This document shows, piece by piece, positions 31,952 through 41,337 of a stretch of 52,770 bases of DNA. The DNA comes from Bacillota bacterium. Lineage in GTDB: Bacteria; Bacillota; Clostridia; Lachnospirales; Lachnospiraceae. Positions within the stretch are counted from its first letter, which is position 1; every line of letters begins with the position of its first letter. Both the position numbers and the translations under genes were made by a program. The notes below the pieces were generated by a model that made no database searches, was not told the DNA's origin, and was given only the letters and a program-made list of their open reading frames with translations. The stretch covers positions 1-52,770 of the forward strand of contig JAQXYZ010000039.1 of NCBI GenBank assembly GCA_029226935.1. The letters are read 5' to 3'.

Positions 31952-34528
31952 ATGCAAACGATAACCTTGAAATGCACACAAAAGATATTAAGTGATCAGC
32001 CACAGCTGGCATATCGCATTGTCTCTGGACATGTCCGAGTATTTTTGCAGCCCTGTTCTGAACAGGGAATGCAAAGACAGATGTTCCTTGATGAGTCAGG
32101 GGAAGGCAGCATAATTCCTTCCATGAATCAGGTGTATGAACAAAATCAGGTTTTGGTTCGGTTCAGGTTGCTGATTTCCGCAGTGGAAGACACCATTTTA
32201 GAAACAGTTGAAAATACGGAGGAAATTCGAAGGAGCTTTTTTTCTTCGCTCATGTTCTTTGAAGAAAATTATGAATTTAAGGAAGAGCCGGAGACGGAGT
32301 TGCTTCGCATTTATCAGGAGAAGCAGCAGGAAAGTATTTCCCGCATACAGAAAGCACAGAGTCATACAAGCACGTCAGAAAGTCAGAGTGCGGATACGGT
32401 TACTTCTGTATTCATGGGAGGTTGGGAGCGCAGGATAAGCAGTATTGAGCATTCAGGAAATCCAATCTATGATGCTGCAGCGTATATGAGCAGTGTGCTT
32501 CGACTGCCGATTGCTTCCTATGAAAAAGTACATAAGGCTTGTGGGGAAGAAATTTTATTGGAGGATATTGCACGTATCTCAGGCTTTATTTGCAGGAAAG
32601 TTTCTTTGGAGGCGGGATGGCAGCATAGTATTACTGAGCCGGTGCTTTGTAAGCACAGGGAAGATGATACAATGTGTGTGTGCATTCCGGGAAGAAGTGG
32701 ACATATGAAAATATTGACTCCATCCACGGGAAAGGTATCAAAAGCGAAACCGGAAGAATTGCAGGCACTGAGCCCTTCTGCATGGGTATTCCATCGTCCC
32801 TTTGAAAAGGAAAATGTGAGTTTTATAGATATTACAAAATTAGCGGCAAAAGGTTTTTCGTTAAGTGATGTGTTTTTTTTGCTTCTGTGTATGCTGCTGA
32901 TTACCGGCGTAGGGCTTCAGATGGCTAATTTGAATCAGATCATCTTTGATACGATCATTCCCCAGGGGGACAGAGATATGCTTTTGGGGATTGGGGGTGT
33001 TATTCTTGCCTGTACGGTGGGTAGTCTGTGTTTCTCCATCACAAAAAACCTAATCTCGTATCGGATTGACAGCCGTATTCGCTATACGCTACAGGCAGCT
33101 GTATATGAAAGAGTATTTCATTTACCGGAAAGTTTTTTTCATAGCAGAGACAGCGCAGAGCAGGCCTATCGTATCCAACTTCTGACTTCCTCCTATATGC
33201 GGATATACGACAATGCTGCCCAGATCCTTTTACAGGGAGGATTTTCGCTGTTATACATGTGGAAAATGCACCAATATTCTTCTGTGTTAAGCCATATAGG
33301 TACAGTTTTTCTCGTTTTTAATATTTTGATTACAATAGGGATTGGATGTATGGATCGTATCATGCAGCGCAAAAAGTCCCGTTCCATTGGAAGACAGCGT
33401 TCCTTTTTGTATCAGGCGCTGAGTGGCATCGAGGTAATTCGTGTCTCAGGAGCGGAGGATGAGGTCATGAATGTCAATATGAAGCAGACCGCAGAAGCGG
33501 GGCTGGCAGATAAAGGCAGTGCTGATAACAGGCGTCTTTCTGCGATGCTGGGCACCTTGAACAATGCGCTTTCTATTATGGTGTTGTATTATGTATATGT
33601 GACTGGAGAAATTGGGATTTCCATTGGTGCGTTCATGGGGTTTGTTACAGCTTTTTCGACATTTTCTGTTGCAATGTGCATGGTTGCGTCCAATAGCATG
33701 AATATTATTTCCATGTTCCCGATGCTGCGGGATTCCTCCGTATTCCTGAAGGTAACACCAGAGAGCAGCAGTAAAGGTGAGATCCCTGAGCATCTGGAAG
33801 GGGATATTCAGTTATCGCATGTGAGTTTTGCCTACGGAAAAGACCAAAAGCCGGTGTTACAGGATATTTCCATGCATATTCTGCCGGGGGAATATGTTGC
33901 AGTTGTGGGAGAAACCGGGTGTGGAAAATCCACCCTTCTGCGACTTTTGTTGGGCTTTGAAAAGCCATTGGCAGGGAAAATCTACTACGATGGTATTACC
34001 ATGGACAGGTTCAGCATGCCGGAACTGAGACGGCAGATTGGGGTTGTCCTGCAGGACGGAAGCCTGCTTGCCGGAAGTATTTCCAAAAACATCAGGATTG
34101 CCTGTCCTTCGGCAACTGCCGAACAAATAAGAAGGGCGGTAGAAGATGCCGGGCTGCAGGATGTGATTGACAGTATGCCCATGGGAATGGACACCCTTGT
34201 ATCGGAACAGGGGCGAACGCTTTCCGGTGGTCAGAAGCAGCGCATCCTGATTGCCAGAGCAATTGTAGGCGAACCTCGAATTTTGTTTATGGATGAGGCG
34301 ACCAGCTCTCTGGATAATCATTCACAGGCGAAGATTTGTGAAAGTCTTGAAAAGTACCATGCAACCCGACTGGTAATTGCACATAGGCTTTCTACGGTTG
34401 AGCATTGTGACCGCATCATTGTTCTTGATAAAGGAAGAATTGTTGAAAGCGGCACTTATGCAGAGTTAATAGAAAAGAAAGGTAAATTTTTTGAGCTTGC
34501 TCAAAATCAGATGATAAAGGAGGATTAG
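31952..34528 (+). CDS. NHLM-type ABC transporter, second ATP-binding protein
   Basis: An 858-residue ABC protein. The first 300 residues or so are a non-peptidase N-terminal domain typical of the second NHLM transporter. Six helices follow, then an ATPase with Walker A GETGCGKST, signature LSGGQKQR and Walker B ILFMDEATSSLD. NHLM systems carry two such ABC proteins, and this one probably pairs with the C39 transporter. GGAGG at 31943-31947 supports the ATG at 31952; ATG 31940, overlapping the upstream stop, is possible. Confidence 0.92.
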   Translation: MQTITLKCTQKILSDQPQLAYRIVSGHVRVFLQPCSEQGMQRQMFLDESGEGSIIPSMNQVYEQNQVLVRFRLLISAVEDTILETVENTEEIRRSFFSSLMFFEENYEFKEEPETELLRIYQEKQQESISRIQKAQSHTSTSESQSADTVTSVFMGGWERRISSIEHSGNPIYDAAAYMSSVLRLPIASYEKVHKACGEEILLEDIARISGFICRKVSLEAGWQHSITEPVLCKHREDDTMCVCIPGRSGHMKILTPSTGKVSKAKPEELQALSPSAWVFHRPFEKENVSFIDITKLAAKGFSLSDVFFLLLCMLLITGVGLQMANLNQIIFDTIIPQGDRDMLLGIGGVILACTVGSLCFSITKNLISYRIDSRIRYTLQAAVYERVFHLPESFFHSRDSAEQAYRIQLLTSSYMRIYDNAAQILLQGGFSLLYMWKMHQYSSVLSHIGTVFLVFNILITIGIGCMDRIMQRKKSRSIGRQRSFLYQALSGIEVIRVSGAEDEVMNVNMKQTAEAGLADKGSADNRRLSAMLGTLNNALSIMVLYYVYVTGEIGISIGAFMGFVTAFSTFSVAMCMVASNSMNIISMFPMLRDSSVFLKVTPESSSKGEIPEHLEGDIQLSHVSFAYGKDQKPVLQDISMHILPGEYVAVVGETGCGKSTLLRLLLGFEKPLAGKIYYDGITMDRFSMPELRRQIGVVLQDGSLLAGSISKNIRIACPSATAEQIRRAVEDAGLQDVIDSMPMGMDTLVSEQGRTLSGGQKQRILIARAIVGEPRILFMDEATSSLDNHSQAKICESLEKYHATRLVIAHRLSTVEHCDRIIVLDKGRIVESGTYAELIEKKGKFFELAQNQMIKED

Positions 34529-34530
34529 AT

Positions 34531-35910
34531 ATGAAATGGTCTAGATACAGCACTTTGTTTGAGTCTAAAAGGAATGGGTGGCTACTCTTTAATTCAGCTT
34601 CCCGGTCTTTTTTAAAGGTGGAGGATTGTGAACTGGATGTGGTAAGGGGGATTATGGCAGATCCGGAAGGCTACGATTATTCCAAGGTACCAATGCTTTA
34701 TATGCAGCTTCGGTCTCTCGGATATCTTGTGGAAGACCGGCAGGATGATAATCTTTACAATATTATTAAAATGAGGCATCTGACACAGCTGTATGGGGGT
34801 AACACGCTAATGCTGACAATAGCAATCACTCGGTCCTGTAATTTTGACTGCAGCTATTGCTATGAGGGCAACCGAACCGGAAAGCCCATGTCACAGGAGG
34901 TAGAAGACAAGCTGATTCGCTTTATCAAAAGCTTTAAGGCAGATCATTTGGGAATTACCTGGTACGGCGGGGAGCCGTTGCTGGCATTTGACCGTATTCT
35001 CAGTATTGATCGACGTATCAGGGAAATGGGCAAGACATACACAGCCAGCATGATTACTAATGGATACCTGCTTACAGAGGAAAAGATCGCAAAACTGAAT
35101 GAGTTGAATATAAATTATTTGCAGATTACATTGGATGGGAGGAAGGAGACTCATGACAGCCGTCGTTATCTCAAAAACGGAGATGCTACTTATGATGTAA
35201 TTATCAGTAACATAGACAAGGTGCTGAGTACGGATTTCAAAGGCACGATTCATGTCAGGGTCAATATTGACGGCAGAAATGATGAGGAATTTGCGGATGT
35301 ATACAACACCATCCGTCTGCGTTATCCACGTGATTTCGGCAGACGTATTACCGTATATCCCGGTTTTGTCAAGGGAGATGACCACCCGGATGCAAGCTGT
35401 TTTTTTGAACCGAAAGAGCAGGGAGAGTTTATCTCCAAAATGGTAAAAGAACATAGAATCAGCCCGTTACCAATCTTTCCACAGAAAGGAGTGCCAGGCT
35501 GTACCCTGACAAGGCGTAATGCATTTGTGGTAGGCCCGGATGGGGAGCTGTATAAGTGCTGGGATGATGTGGGACTTGAGGAAAAGGTTGTGGGACATAT
35601 TGATCGATTCAATGACTGGAATATTTCTCTGCTTGCGGAAGGTATGACAGGGTGCTCTTATCTTGATTCTGAAGAATGCAGGGAGTGTTATTATTTCCCT
35701 ATTTGCAATGGTGGTTGCCATCGAATTCGCCAAAAGAATCTGTATACAGATAAACCACATAGCCCTTGTTCGTACTTCCGGGATAATCTGGAAGAATTGC
35801 TGGAGCTTCATTATGAAAACAAGTTAGAAATGGTTGCAAGAATGCGTGCCCGACAAAAGGCACAGGAAGAAGCACAGAAAGCAGCCGCTGTACAGGGGGA
35901 AGAGAAGTGA
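34531..35910 (+). CDS. Radical SAM/SPASM peptide maturase
   Basis: A 459-residue radical SAM enzyme. The radical SAM cluster CxxxCxxC is at Cys103, Cys107 and Cys110 (CNFDCSYC). The preceding 80 residues look like a peptide-binding region. The C-terminal SPASM domain has CTLTRR, then GELYKCWDD, then CSYLDSEECRECYYFPIC and NGGC, enough for auxiliary Fe-S clusters. Such enzymes make thioether or C-C crosslinks in Cys-rich precursors, which fits the 31-Cys core. The exact bond is unknown. AAAGGAGG precedes the ATG, and the gene is tightly coupled to its neighbours. Confidence 0.9.
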   Translation: MKWSRYSTLFESKRNGWLLFNSASRSFLKVEDCELDVVRGIMADPEGYDYSKVPMLYMQLRSLGYLVEDRQDDNLYNIIKMRHLTQLYGGNTLMLTIAITRSCNFDCSYCYEGNRTGKPMSQEVEDKLIRFIKSFKADHLGITWYGGEPLLAFDRILSIDRRIREMGKTYTASMITNGYLLTEEKIAKLNELNINYLQITLDGRKETHDSRRYLKNGDATYDVIISNIDKVLSTDFKGTIHVRVNIDGRNDEEFADVYNTIRLRYPRDFGRRITVYPGFVKGDDHPDASCFFEPKEQGEFISKMVKEHRISPLPIFPQKGVPGCTLTRRNAFVVGPDGELYKCWDDVGLEEKVVGHIDRFNDWNISLLAEGMTGCSYLDSEECRECYYFPICNGGCHRIRQKNLYTDKPHSPCSYFRDNLEELLELHYENKLEMVARMRARQKAQEEAQKAAAVQGEEK

Positions 35911-37250
35911 ACCAAAGAGAGTATGCACGGTTCAAACGGGCAATGGAGTGGTATTCGGTAGACCCTGCTTTCAGGGAGGCTGTCGAGAAGGAGCCCTCAG
36001 ATGTTTTTTCAAGGCTGGGGGTTACATCAAAGCCTTCACAGGTGCTGGATGCAATTCGCTGTATTCTGGGAGGAACTTTCAATTCTGAGACCGCACAGGA
36101 AAACCCCTATGTGAAGGAGTATGCACATAGAAATTGCATGGTATCTGAAAGGGTGCGGCAGAGAGTGGGGAGAGAACGGTTTGCGGCAGATGGCATCTGG
36201 CAGTATTCTAATATAGTTCGGAATCGCTGCCGGATGGAAAATCAGCTTATTCGGATGCATTCCAATATCTACTTTTACCCTGCCGTATTTGAACTGAGCG
36301 AAGGCTGCCGTGTGCAATGTCCCTTTTGTGGTCTTGCGGCAAAACCATGGTCATCAGATTTTCGATATACGGAAGAAAACAGAACTCTGTGGCGAGAAGT
36401 ACTTCAGATTACCAGGGAATTGCTGGGAAATGTCATAGATGTGTCACCATGCTATTTTGCTACAGAACCCTTAGATAATCCGGATTATGAAGACTTTCTT
36501 CGGGATGCGAGAGAAGTGACCGGTGGTGTTCCACAAACAACAACGGCTCTTGCAGAAAGATATCCGGAAAGGATTCGCTCCCTGATGAATTTCCTGGGAA
36601 AAAGAGAATTGGAAGAAAATAATGCACTGCGTATTTCAATCCGTAATCTGACACAGTTTCACCGCATCATGGAACTCTATACGCCGGAGGAATTGGAAAA
36701 TGTAGAATTGCTTCCTAATAATCCTGAGTCGGTTTATAAATATTCCCGTTCCGGCAGGGCAGTGAAAGACAGCGCATGGATATCCAAAGACAAAGCGATT
36801 TGTTACAGTATTAGTTGTCTGGCAGGCATTCGGGTAAACATGGCTGCAAGGACAATTGCCTTTGTGGAGCCTGAGCAGCCTGACAGTGAATATCCTTTGG
36901 GCATTCGCACAAGAGAAATATTAACGTTTCAGGATGCAGAATCTTATCGGGAGGGGCTTATAAAGCTGTTTCGCTCTTATGCTTTTGGTTCTCTTCCGTA
37001 TTATGTTCCGGTGCAGCTTAACAAGAATATCAATATGGAGACAGATGAGAAGGAAATCCGCCTGCTTGGGGATGGCATCGGTTATCGCATAGACCGGAAT
37101 GCAATGCTCATGGATGCACTTATATTACTTAAGGGAGGAATTTGTCCGATAGAGATTCCGGAAAAAGTCGGAGCACCCCAATTTATGGAGGAGAAGCTCT
37201 TTCAATTGTTGAATGAACTTTATATACGCGGGTATCTTCGCTTGAAATAA
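35907..37250 (+). CDS. Radical SAM RiPP maturation amino-acid epimerase (PoyD-like)
   Basis: A 447-residue radical SAM enzyme of the family that turns L residues into D residues in proteusin-type peptides. The CxxxCxxC motif is at Cys134, Cys138 and Cys141 (CRVQCPFC), preceded by VFELSEG. The first 60 residues (MEWYSVDPAFREAVEKEPSDVFSRLGV) resemble an NHLP-like recognition region. It starts with GTG at 35907 that overlaps the TGA of the SPASM gene, so the two are coupled. A PoyD-like enzyme beside an NHLP precursor is the proteusin pattern. Which residues would be epimerised is not known. Confidence 0.85.
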   Translation: MNQREYARFKRAMEWYSVDPAFREAVEKEPSDVFSRLGVTSKPSQVLDAIRCILGGTFNSETAQENPYVKEYAHRNCMVSERVRQRVGRERFAADGIWQYSNIVRNRCRMENQLIRMHSNIYFYPAVFELSEGCRVQCPFCGLAAKPWSSDFRYTEENRTLWREVLQITRELLGNVIDVSPCYFATEPLDNPDYEDFLRDAREVTGGVPQTTTALAERYPERIRSLMNFLGKRELEENNALRISIRNLTQFHRIMELYTPEELENVELLPNNPESVYKYSRSGRAVKDSAWISKDKAICYSISCLAGIRVNMAARTIAFVEPEQPDSEYPLGIRTREILTFQDAESYREGLIKLFRSYAFGSLPYYVPVQLNKNINMETDEKEIRLLGDGIGYRIDRNAMLMDALILLKGGICPIEIPEKVGAPQFMEEKLFQLLNELYIRGYLRLK

Positions 37251-37382
37251 TGAAATGATAGCATTATTTGCATATTCCACCGCAATGAAAGCTATATTTA
37301 TATTGAAAAAAATGTGGTACACTTTGTGCAAAGGAAAACAGAAGCTTGTGTTATAAGAAAGTGATGAAGGAGGTTCCCGACG

Positions 37383-38222
37383 ATGAAGTTTACGAAAATG
37401 CATGGATGCGGCAACGATTATATTTATGTAGACGGTGCCAGAGAACAGATTTCACAGGATGAGAAGCCGGAAATCGTAAAACGGCTCAGTGACAGGCATT
37501 TTGGAATTGGTGGAGATGGTGTAATTTTTATCAATCCTTCCACAGAAGCTGATTTTGAGATGGAAATGTACAATGCAGATGGCTCCAGAGCGGAAATGTG
37601 CGGAAACGGAATTCGCTGTGTTGCAAAGTTTGTGTATGATAAAGGGCTTACCGATAAAACATCAATCAGCATTATCAGTTGTGGCAAGATAAAATACCTT
37701 GACCTTACCGTTGAGGATGGCAAGGTATCGACTGTTAAGGTCAATATGGGCTCTCCCATTATAAAAGCAACAGATATTCCTGTGATTTCGGAACGCGAGG
37801 AAGTGATTGCAGAACCCATAGAAGTAGAGGGAAAAACCTATAAAATGACATGCGTGTCGATGGGAAATCCCCATGCAGTCATTTTCATGGACGAAATAAC
37901 CGGACTTCCACTTGATCAGATGGGACCTCCCTTTGAAAATCATGTACGCTTTCCAAAGCGCATCAACACAGAATTTGTCAAAGTGATTGATGAGGAAACC
38001 GTGGATATGCGCGTCTGGGAGCGGGGGACAGGAGAAACGCTTGCCTGCGGAACCGGTGCCTGTGCTACAGTGGTAGCTTGTGTATTAAATGGTTTGACGA
38101 AGGAGAAAGTTACTGTTAAACTATTAGGTGGAAATTTACAGATTCAGTGGGATAGAAAGGAAAATCTTGTCTATATGACGGGACCTGCTGCAACTGTTTT
38201 TGAAGGCGAAGTAGAAGTGTAA
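37383..38222 (+). CDS. dapF: Diaminopimelate epimerase
   Basis: A 279-residue PLP-independent epimerase that makes meso-DAP from LL-DAP for lysine and peptidoglycan. The two catalytic cysteines are clear: EMCGNGIRCVAKFV and ACGTGACATVVAC. The N-terminus KFTKMHGCGNDYIYVD is typical. GAAGGAGG precedes the ATG. The 132 bases between the RiPP operon and this gene contain no obvious gene. dapL follows by 37 bases, so the pair forms the DapL-DapF route. Confidence 0.97.
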   Translation: MKFTKMHGCGNDYIYVDGAREQISQDEKPEIVKRLSDRHFGIGGDGVIFINPSTEADFEMEMYNADGSRAEMCGNGIRCVAKFVYDKGLTDKTSISIISCGKIKYLDLTVEDGKVSTVKVNMGSPIIKATDIPVISEREEVIAEPIEVEGKTYKMTCVSMGNPHAVIFMDEITGLPLDQMGPPFENHVRFPKRINTEFVKVIDEETVDMRVWERGTGETLACGTGACATVVACVLNGLTKEKVTVKLLGGNLQIQWDRKENLVYMTGPAATVFEGEVEV

Positions 38223-38259
38223 GTACAAGCCCAAATGCTAATCAGGAGGAGACAAAAAG

Positions 38260-39474
38260 ATGTTTAAGATTAATGACAATTATTTAAAGCTTCCCGGAAG
38301 CTACTTATTTTCAACCATTGGGAAAAAGGTAAATGCCTATGCCGCAGCTAACCCGGACAAAAAGATTATTCGTCTTGGGATTGGTGATGTGACTCAGCCC
38401 CTTGCCCCTGCCATTATCACAGCCCTTCACGGTGCGGTGGATGAGATGTCCAAGGCAGAAACCTTTAGGGGCTATGCACCGGATTTAGGCTATGAGTTCC
38501 TTAGAAATGCCATTGCGGAAAATGACTACAAAGCAAGAGGATGTGACATCGCAGCAGATGAAATTTTTGTATCTGACGGAGCAAAGTGTGACTCTGGAAA
38601 TATTCAGGAAATATTCAGCGTGGACAACAAGATTGCAGTCTGTGACCCTGTATATCCGGTATATGTGGATACCAATGTTATGGCAGGAAGAACCGGAGTT
38701 TATGACAGCGTAAAGGAGACCTGGAGTGATGTAATTTACATGCCCTGTACGGCAGAAAACAATTTTGCGCCTCAATTACCTAAGGAAACACCGGATATCA
38801 TTTATCTTTGCTTCCCCAATAACCCTACCGGTTCTACCATTAACAAGGCGCAGCTTCAGGAATGGGTTGATTATGCAAACAAGGTAGGAGCAGTAATCAT
38901 TTACGATGCAGCTTATGAAGCTTATATTTCTGAGGAAGATGTTCCACATTCTATTTATGAGTGTGAAGGGGCAAGAACCTGTGCAATTGAACTGCATTCT
39001 TTCTCCAAGAATGCAGGATTTACCGGTGTTCGTCTTGGCTACACGGTTATTCCCAAGGATTTGAAGTGTGGGGATGTTACACTCCATTCTTTATGGGCAA
39101 GAAGACATGGCACTAAATACAATGGCGCACCCTACATTGTGCAGCGTGCCGGTGAAGCCGTTTATTCCGAAGAGGGCAAGGCACAGTTAAAGCAGCAGGT
39201 GGCTTACTACATGAACAATGCCAAATACATTCTAGAAGGCTTAAAGAGCGCAGGGTATACCGTATCTGGTGGCGTGAATGCTCCTTATATCTGGCTGAAA
39301 GCACCGAATGGAATGACCAGCTGGGAATTCTTTGATTATCTGCTTGAAAATGCAAATGTGGTGGGAACACCCGGCTCAGGCTTTGGTCCCAGCGGTGAAA
39401 CCTATTTCAGACTGACTGCATTTGGAAGCTATGAAAATACCGTAGAAGCAGTAGACAGGATTAAGGCTTTGTAA
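38260..39474 (+). CDS. dapL: LL-diaminopimelate aminotransferase
   Basis: A 404-residue PLP aminotransferase that makes LL-DAP directly from tetrahydrodipicolinate and glutamate, bypassing the succinyl/acetyl steps. Signatures are [16 protein letters not shown] at the start, [32 protein letters not shown], and the PLP lysine in [28 protein letters not shown] precedes the ATG. The product feeds DapF, encoded just upstream. Confidence 0.96.
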   Translation: MFKINDNYLKLPGSYLFSTIGKKVNAYAAANPDKKIIRLGIGDVTQPLAPAIITALHGAVDEMSKAETFRGYAPDLGYEFLRNAIAENDYKARGCDIAADEIFVSDGAKCDSGNIQEIFSVDNKIAVCDPVYPVYVDTNVMAGRTGVYDSVKETWSDVIYMPCTAENNFAPQLPKETPDIIYLCFPNNPTGSTINKAQLQEWVDYANKVGAVIIYDAAYEAYISEEDVPHSIYECEGARTCAIELHSFSKNAGFTGVRLGYTVIPKDLKCGDVTLHSLWARRHGTKYNGAPYIVQRAGEAVYSEEGKAQLKQQVAYYMNNAKYILEGLKSAGYTVSGGVNAPYIWLKAPNGMTSWEFFDYLLENANVVGTPGSGFGPSGETYFRLTAFGSYENTVEAVDRIKAL

Positions 39475-39511
39475 TTTTCAGAACTATATAGTGATTAAAA
39501 GTATAAAGAAA

Positions 39512-39543
39512 AGGAACCACTGATTATTCAGAGGTTCCTTTTA
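39512..39543 (+). terminator. Terminator shared by dapL and the convergent DUF5684 gene
   Basis: GGAACC-a-CTGA pairs with TCAG-a-GGTTCC, with A and T runs on either side, so it can work for both strands. Confidence 0.85.
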
Positions 39544-39565
39544 ACATTCTTATGTAGTTTTTTGT

Positions 39566-39946
39566 TTACTGCTGAGGACCAACATATTCTGCATTGCCAA
39601 ATCCAAGGATTAAAACGAAGATGGTGTTTAAGAATAAAAGTCCAAAGCCGAATGCGGTGCCTTTTCCAAATGCCTTAGCCAGCTTGAAGTAAAGCATAAT
39701 CATTACAACAATGTTTACACAGGGGACTAAGGAAAGAAGGAATAACCATCCGTTTCCCCAAGCAAGATCAAAAAGGCAGTAAGTGTTGTAAAAGGGGATG
39801 ATACTAGCCCATCCGGGTTTACCTGCCTTCTTAAATATTTTCCACATTGCAATAATGGTTAATACCGAAATTACAAGGCTGACAATCACAGAGACCATAT
39901 ATACGCCTGTGCCTATAGCTGTAACCATTGCATCATAGTTTTCCAT
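39566..39946 (-). CDS. DUF5684 membrane protein
   Basis: A 126-residue protein with three to four membrane helices. The motif FKKAGKPGWASIIPFYNTY after the first helix and the later CVNIVVMIMLYFKLAKAFGKG are the DUF5684 signature, a family of small clostridial membrane proteins without a proven role. An AAGGGAGGATT site (minus strand) precedes the ATG. It is a single gene. Confidence 0.82.
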   Translation of the reverse strand: MENYDAMVTAIGTGVYMVSVIVSLVISVLTIIAMWKIFKKAGKPGWASIIPFYNTYCLFDLAWGNGWLFLLSLVPCVNIVVMIMLYFKLAKAFGKGTAFGFGLLFLNTIFVLILGFGNAEYVGPQQ

Positions 39947-40154
39947 TATAAAATCCTCCCTTCAGGAATATAAAATTTTGACTTCTTTCTAATCATATAT
40001 GATAGAAGAAACAATGTCAATTTGTAAATTATGCATAAAAAGAAGAAGGAAGTGTAAAAAATATAAATTTTTTATGAATATTGCAATATAGAGTTTCCTT
40101 TTGCTTAAAAAGGAGATAAAATATTTATTTACAACTATGAAAGAAGGAAACGAG

Positions 40155-40931
40155 ATGCAAATATTACTAGAGATAATTGTGTGTTTTTTTGCAGGAATGG
40201 GTGCCGGGCTTGGCACAGGCTTTGCAGGGATGAGTGCAGCAGCAGTAATTTCTCCCATGCTGATTACTTTTTTGGGAATGCCTGCTTATCAGGCGGTAGG
40301 AATAGCGCTTGCGTCGGATGTGTTGGCGAGTGCGGTTTCCGCTTACACCTATGGGAAAAATAAAAATCTGGATATTAAAAATGGTGTGGTTATGATGGTT
40401 ATGGTGCTCATTTTTACCATGGTAGGAAGTTACATATCCAGCCTGGTTCCCAACACGACAATGGGGAATTTCTCTGTATTTATGACATTGCTTTTGGGCA
40501 TTAAGTTTATTGTAAAGCCGGTTATGACTACCAAGGAGTCCATGGAAGCAGTTTCAAAGAAAAAGAGAATCATACAATCTGTGATATGTGGGTGCATGAT
40601 AGGATTTATTTGTGGCTTTGTAGGAGCCGGTGGTGGAATGATGATGCTTCTCATCCTTACATCCGTATTGGGATATGAACTTAAGACTGCTGTGGGAACC
40701 AGCGTATTTATTATGGCGTTCACTGCTTTTACAGGAGCAATGTCTCATTTCGCAATCGGAGGTGCGCCGGATGTGGCGGTTCTTGGGCTATGCGTAGTCT
40801 TTACACTTCTTTGGGCAAGGATTGCGGCAAGGTTTGCCAACAATGCTTCGGCTGCGACTTTAAACCGCGCTACGGGGGTTGTGCTTACCGTGCTTGGCAG
40901 TGTAATTGTGGCAGTCAACTATTTGTTTTGA
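40155..40931 (+). CDS. TauE/SafE family sulfite/organic-anion exporter
   Basis: A 258-residue polytopic membrane protein with internal duplication: GLGTGFAGMSAAAVISPML in the first half and GFICGFVGAGGGMMMLLIL in the second. This is the TauE/SafE pattern. Members move sulfite, sulfoacetate or related organic anions. The ATG at 40155 follows AAGAAGGAAA; the track-length frame starts at a TTG at 40101 with no proper ribosome site. The neighbours give no clue to the substrate. Confidence 0.82.
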   Translation: MQILLEIIVCFFAGMGAGLGTGFAGMSAAAVISPMLITFLGMPAYQAVGIALASDVLASAVSAYTYGKNKNLDIKNGVVMMVMVLIFTMVGSYISSLVPNTTMGNFSVFMTLLLGIKFIVKPVMTTKESMEAVSKKKRIIQSVICGCMIGFICGFVGAGGGMMMLLILTSVLGYELKTAVGTSVFIMAFTAFTGAMSHFAIGGAPDVAVLGLCVVFTLLWARIAARFANNASAATLNRATGVVLTVLGSVIVAVNYLF

Positions 40932-40969
40932 CATTAAAATAAGTCAATTAAATTGATTAAAATAATACC

Positions 40970-40999
40970 TTGCAGAACGCCGTATCCATATGCTACTAT
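40970..40999 (+). promoter_or_regulatory. Possible promoter for the leuA T-box leader
   Basis: TTGCAG at 40970-40975, an 18-base spacer and TACTAT at 40994-40999. Transcription would begin near 41006, just before the T-box leader. Confidence 0.4.
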
Positions 41000-41006
41000 T
41001 ATCAAA

Positions 41007-41300
41007 ACCCAATAAACAAAGAACAAATGTAATGATAAGGAATAGTAGCTGGAAACGGGACATCAGAGAACTGCCGGATGGTGCAAGGCAGTCAGAAGCA
41101 GACAGTGAACTCGCCTTTGAGCAGCTGACTGAAGACCGCTTGGCGGTTGTGTAGGCTCAGACGGAAATTCCTTCCGTAGAAGTGGAAAGGCATGATAGTG
41201 CCGATGAGCGTATGACATATATGTCATAAAGTAGGGTGGTACCGCGTAAAGAATTTGCGTCCCTATGAAGTATCTTTGCAGATATTTCATAGGGATTTTT
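41007..41300 (+). promoter_or_regulatory. T-box leader (predicted Leu, specifier CTC)
   Basis: The T-box sequence AGGGTGGTACCGCG is at 41233-41246, able to pair with uncharged tRNA. A distal stem I loop GGATGGTGCAAGG is visible at about 41076-41088. GTGAACTCGCC (about 41106-41115) offers a Leu CTC specifier at 41110-41112. The terminator follows: CCCTATGAA...TCATAGGG plus TTTTT (41260-41300). Uncharged tRNA-Leu would stabilise the antiterminator and turn on leuA. The specifier was placed by eye and fits the downstream gene. This accounts for most of the 400-base gap before leuA. Confidence 0.85.
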
Positions 41301-41337
41301 AAGTTTAATGACATGAATGTCGGAGAGGAGATTCAAC

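Noticed and set aside
37283-37360. 23-residue ORF between the RiPP operon and dapF
   Set aside because: No ribosome site and no recognisable composition; kept as non-coding.
41063-41314. 83-residue minus-strand frame in the leuA leader
   Set aside because: It lies across the T-box leader, has no ribosome site and is a shadow of structured RNA.
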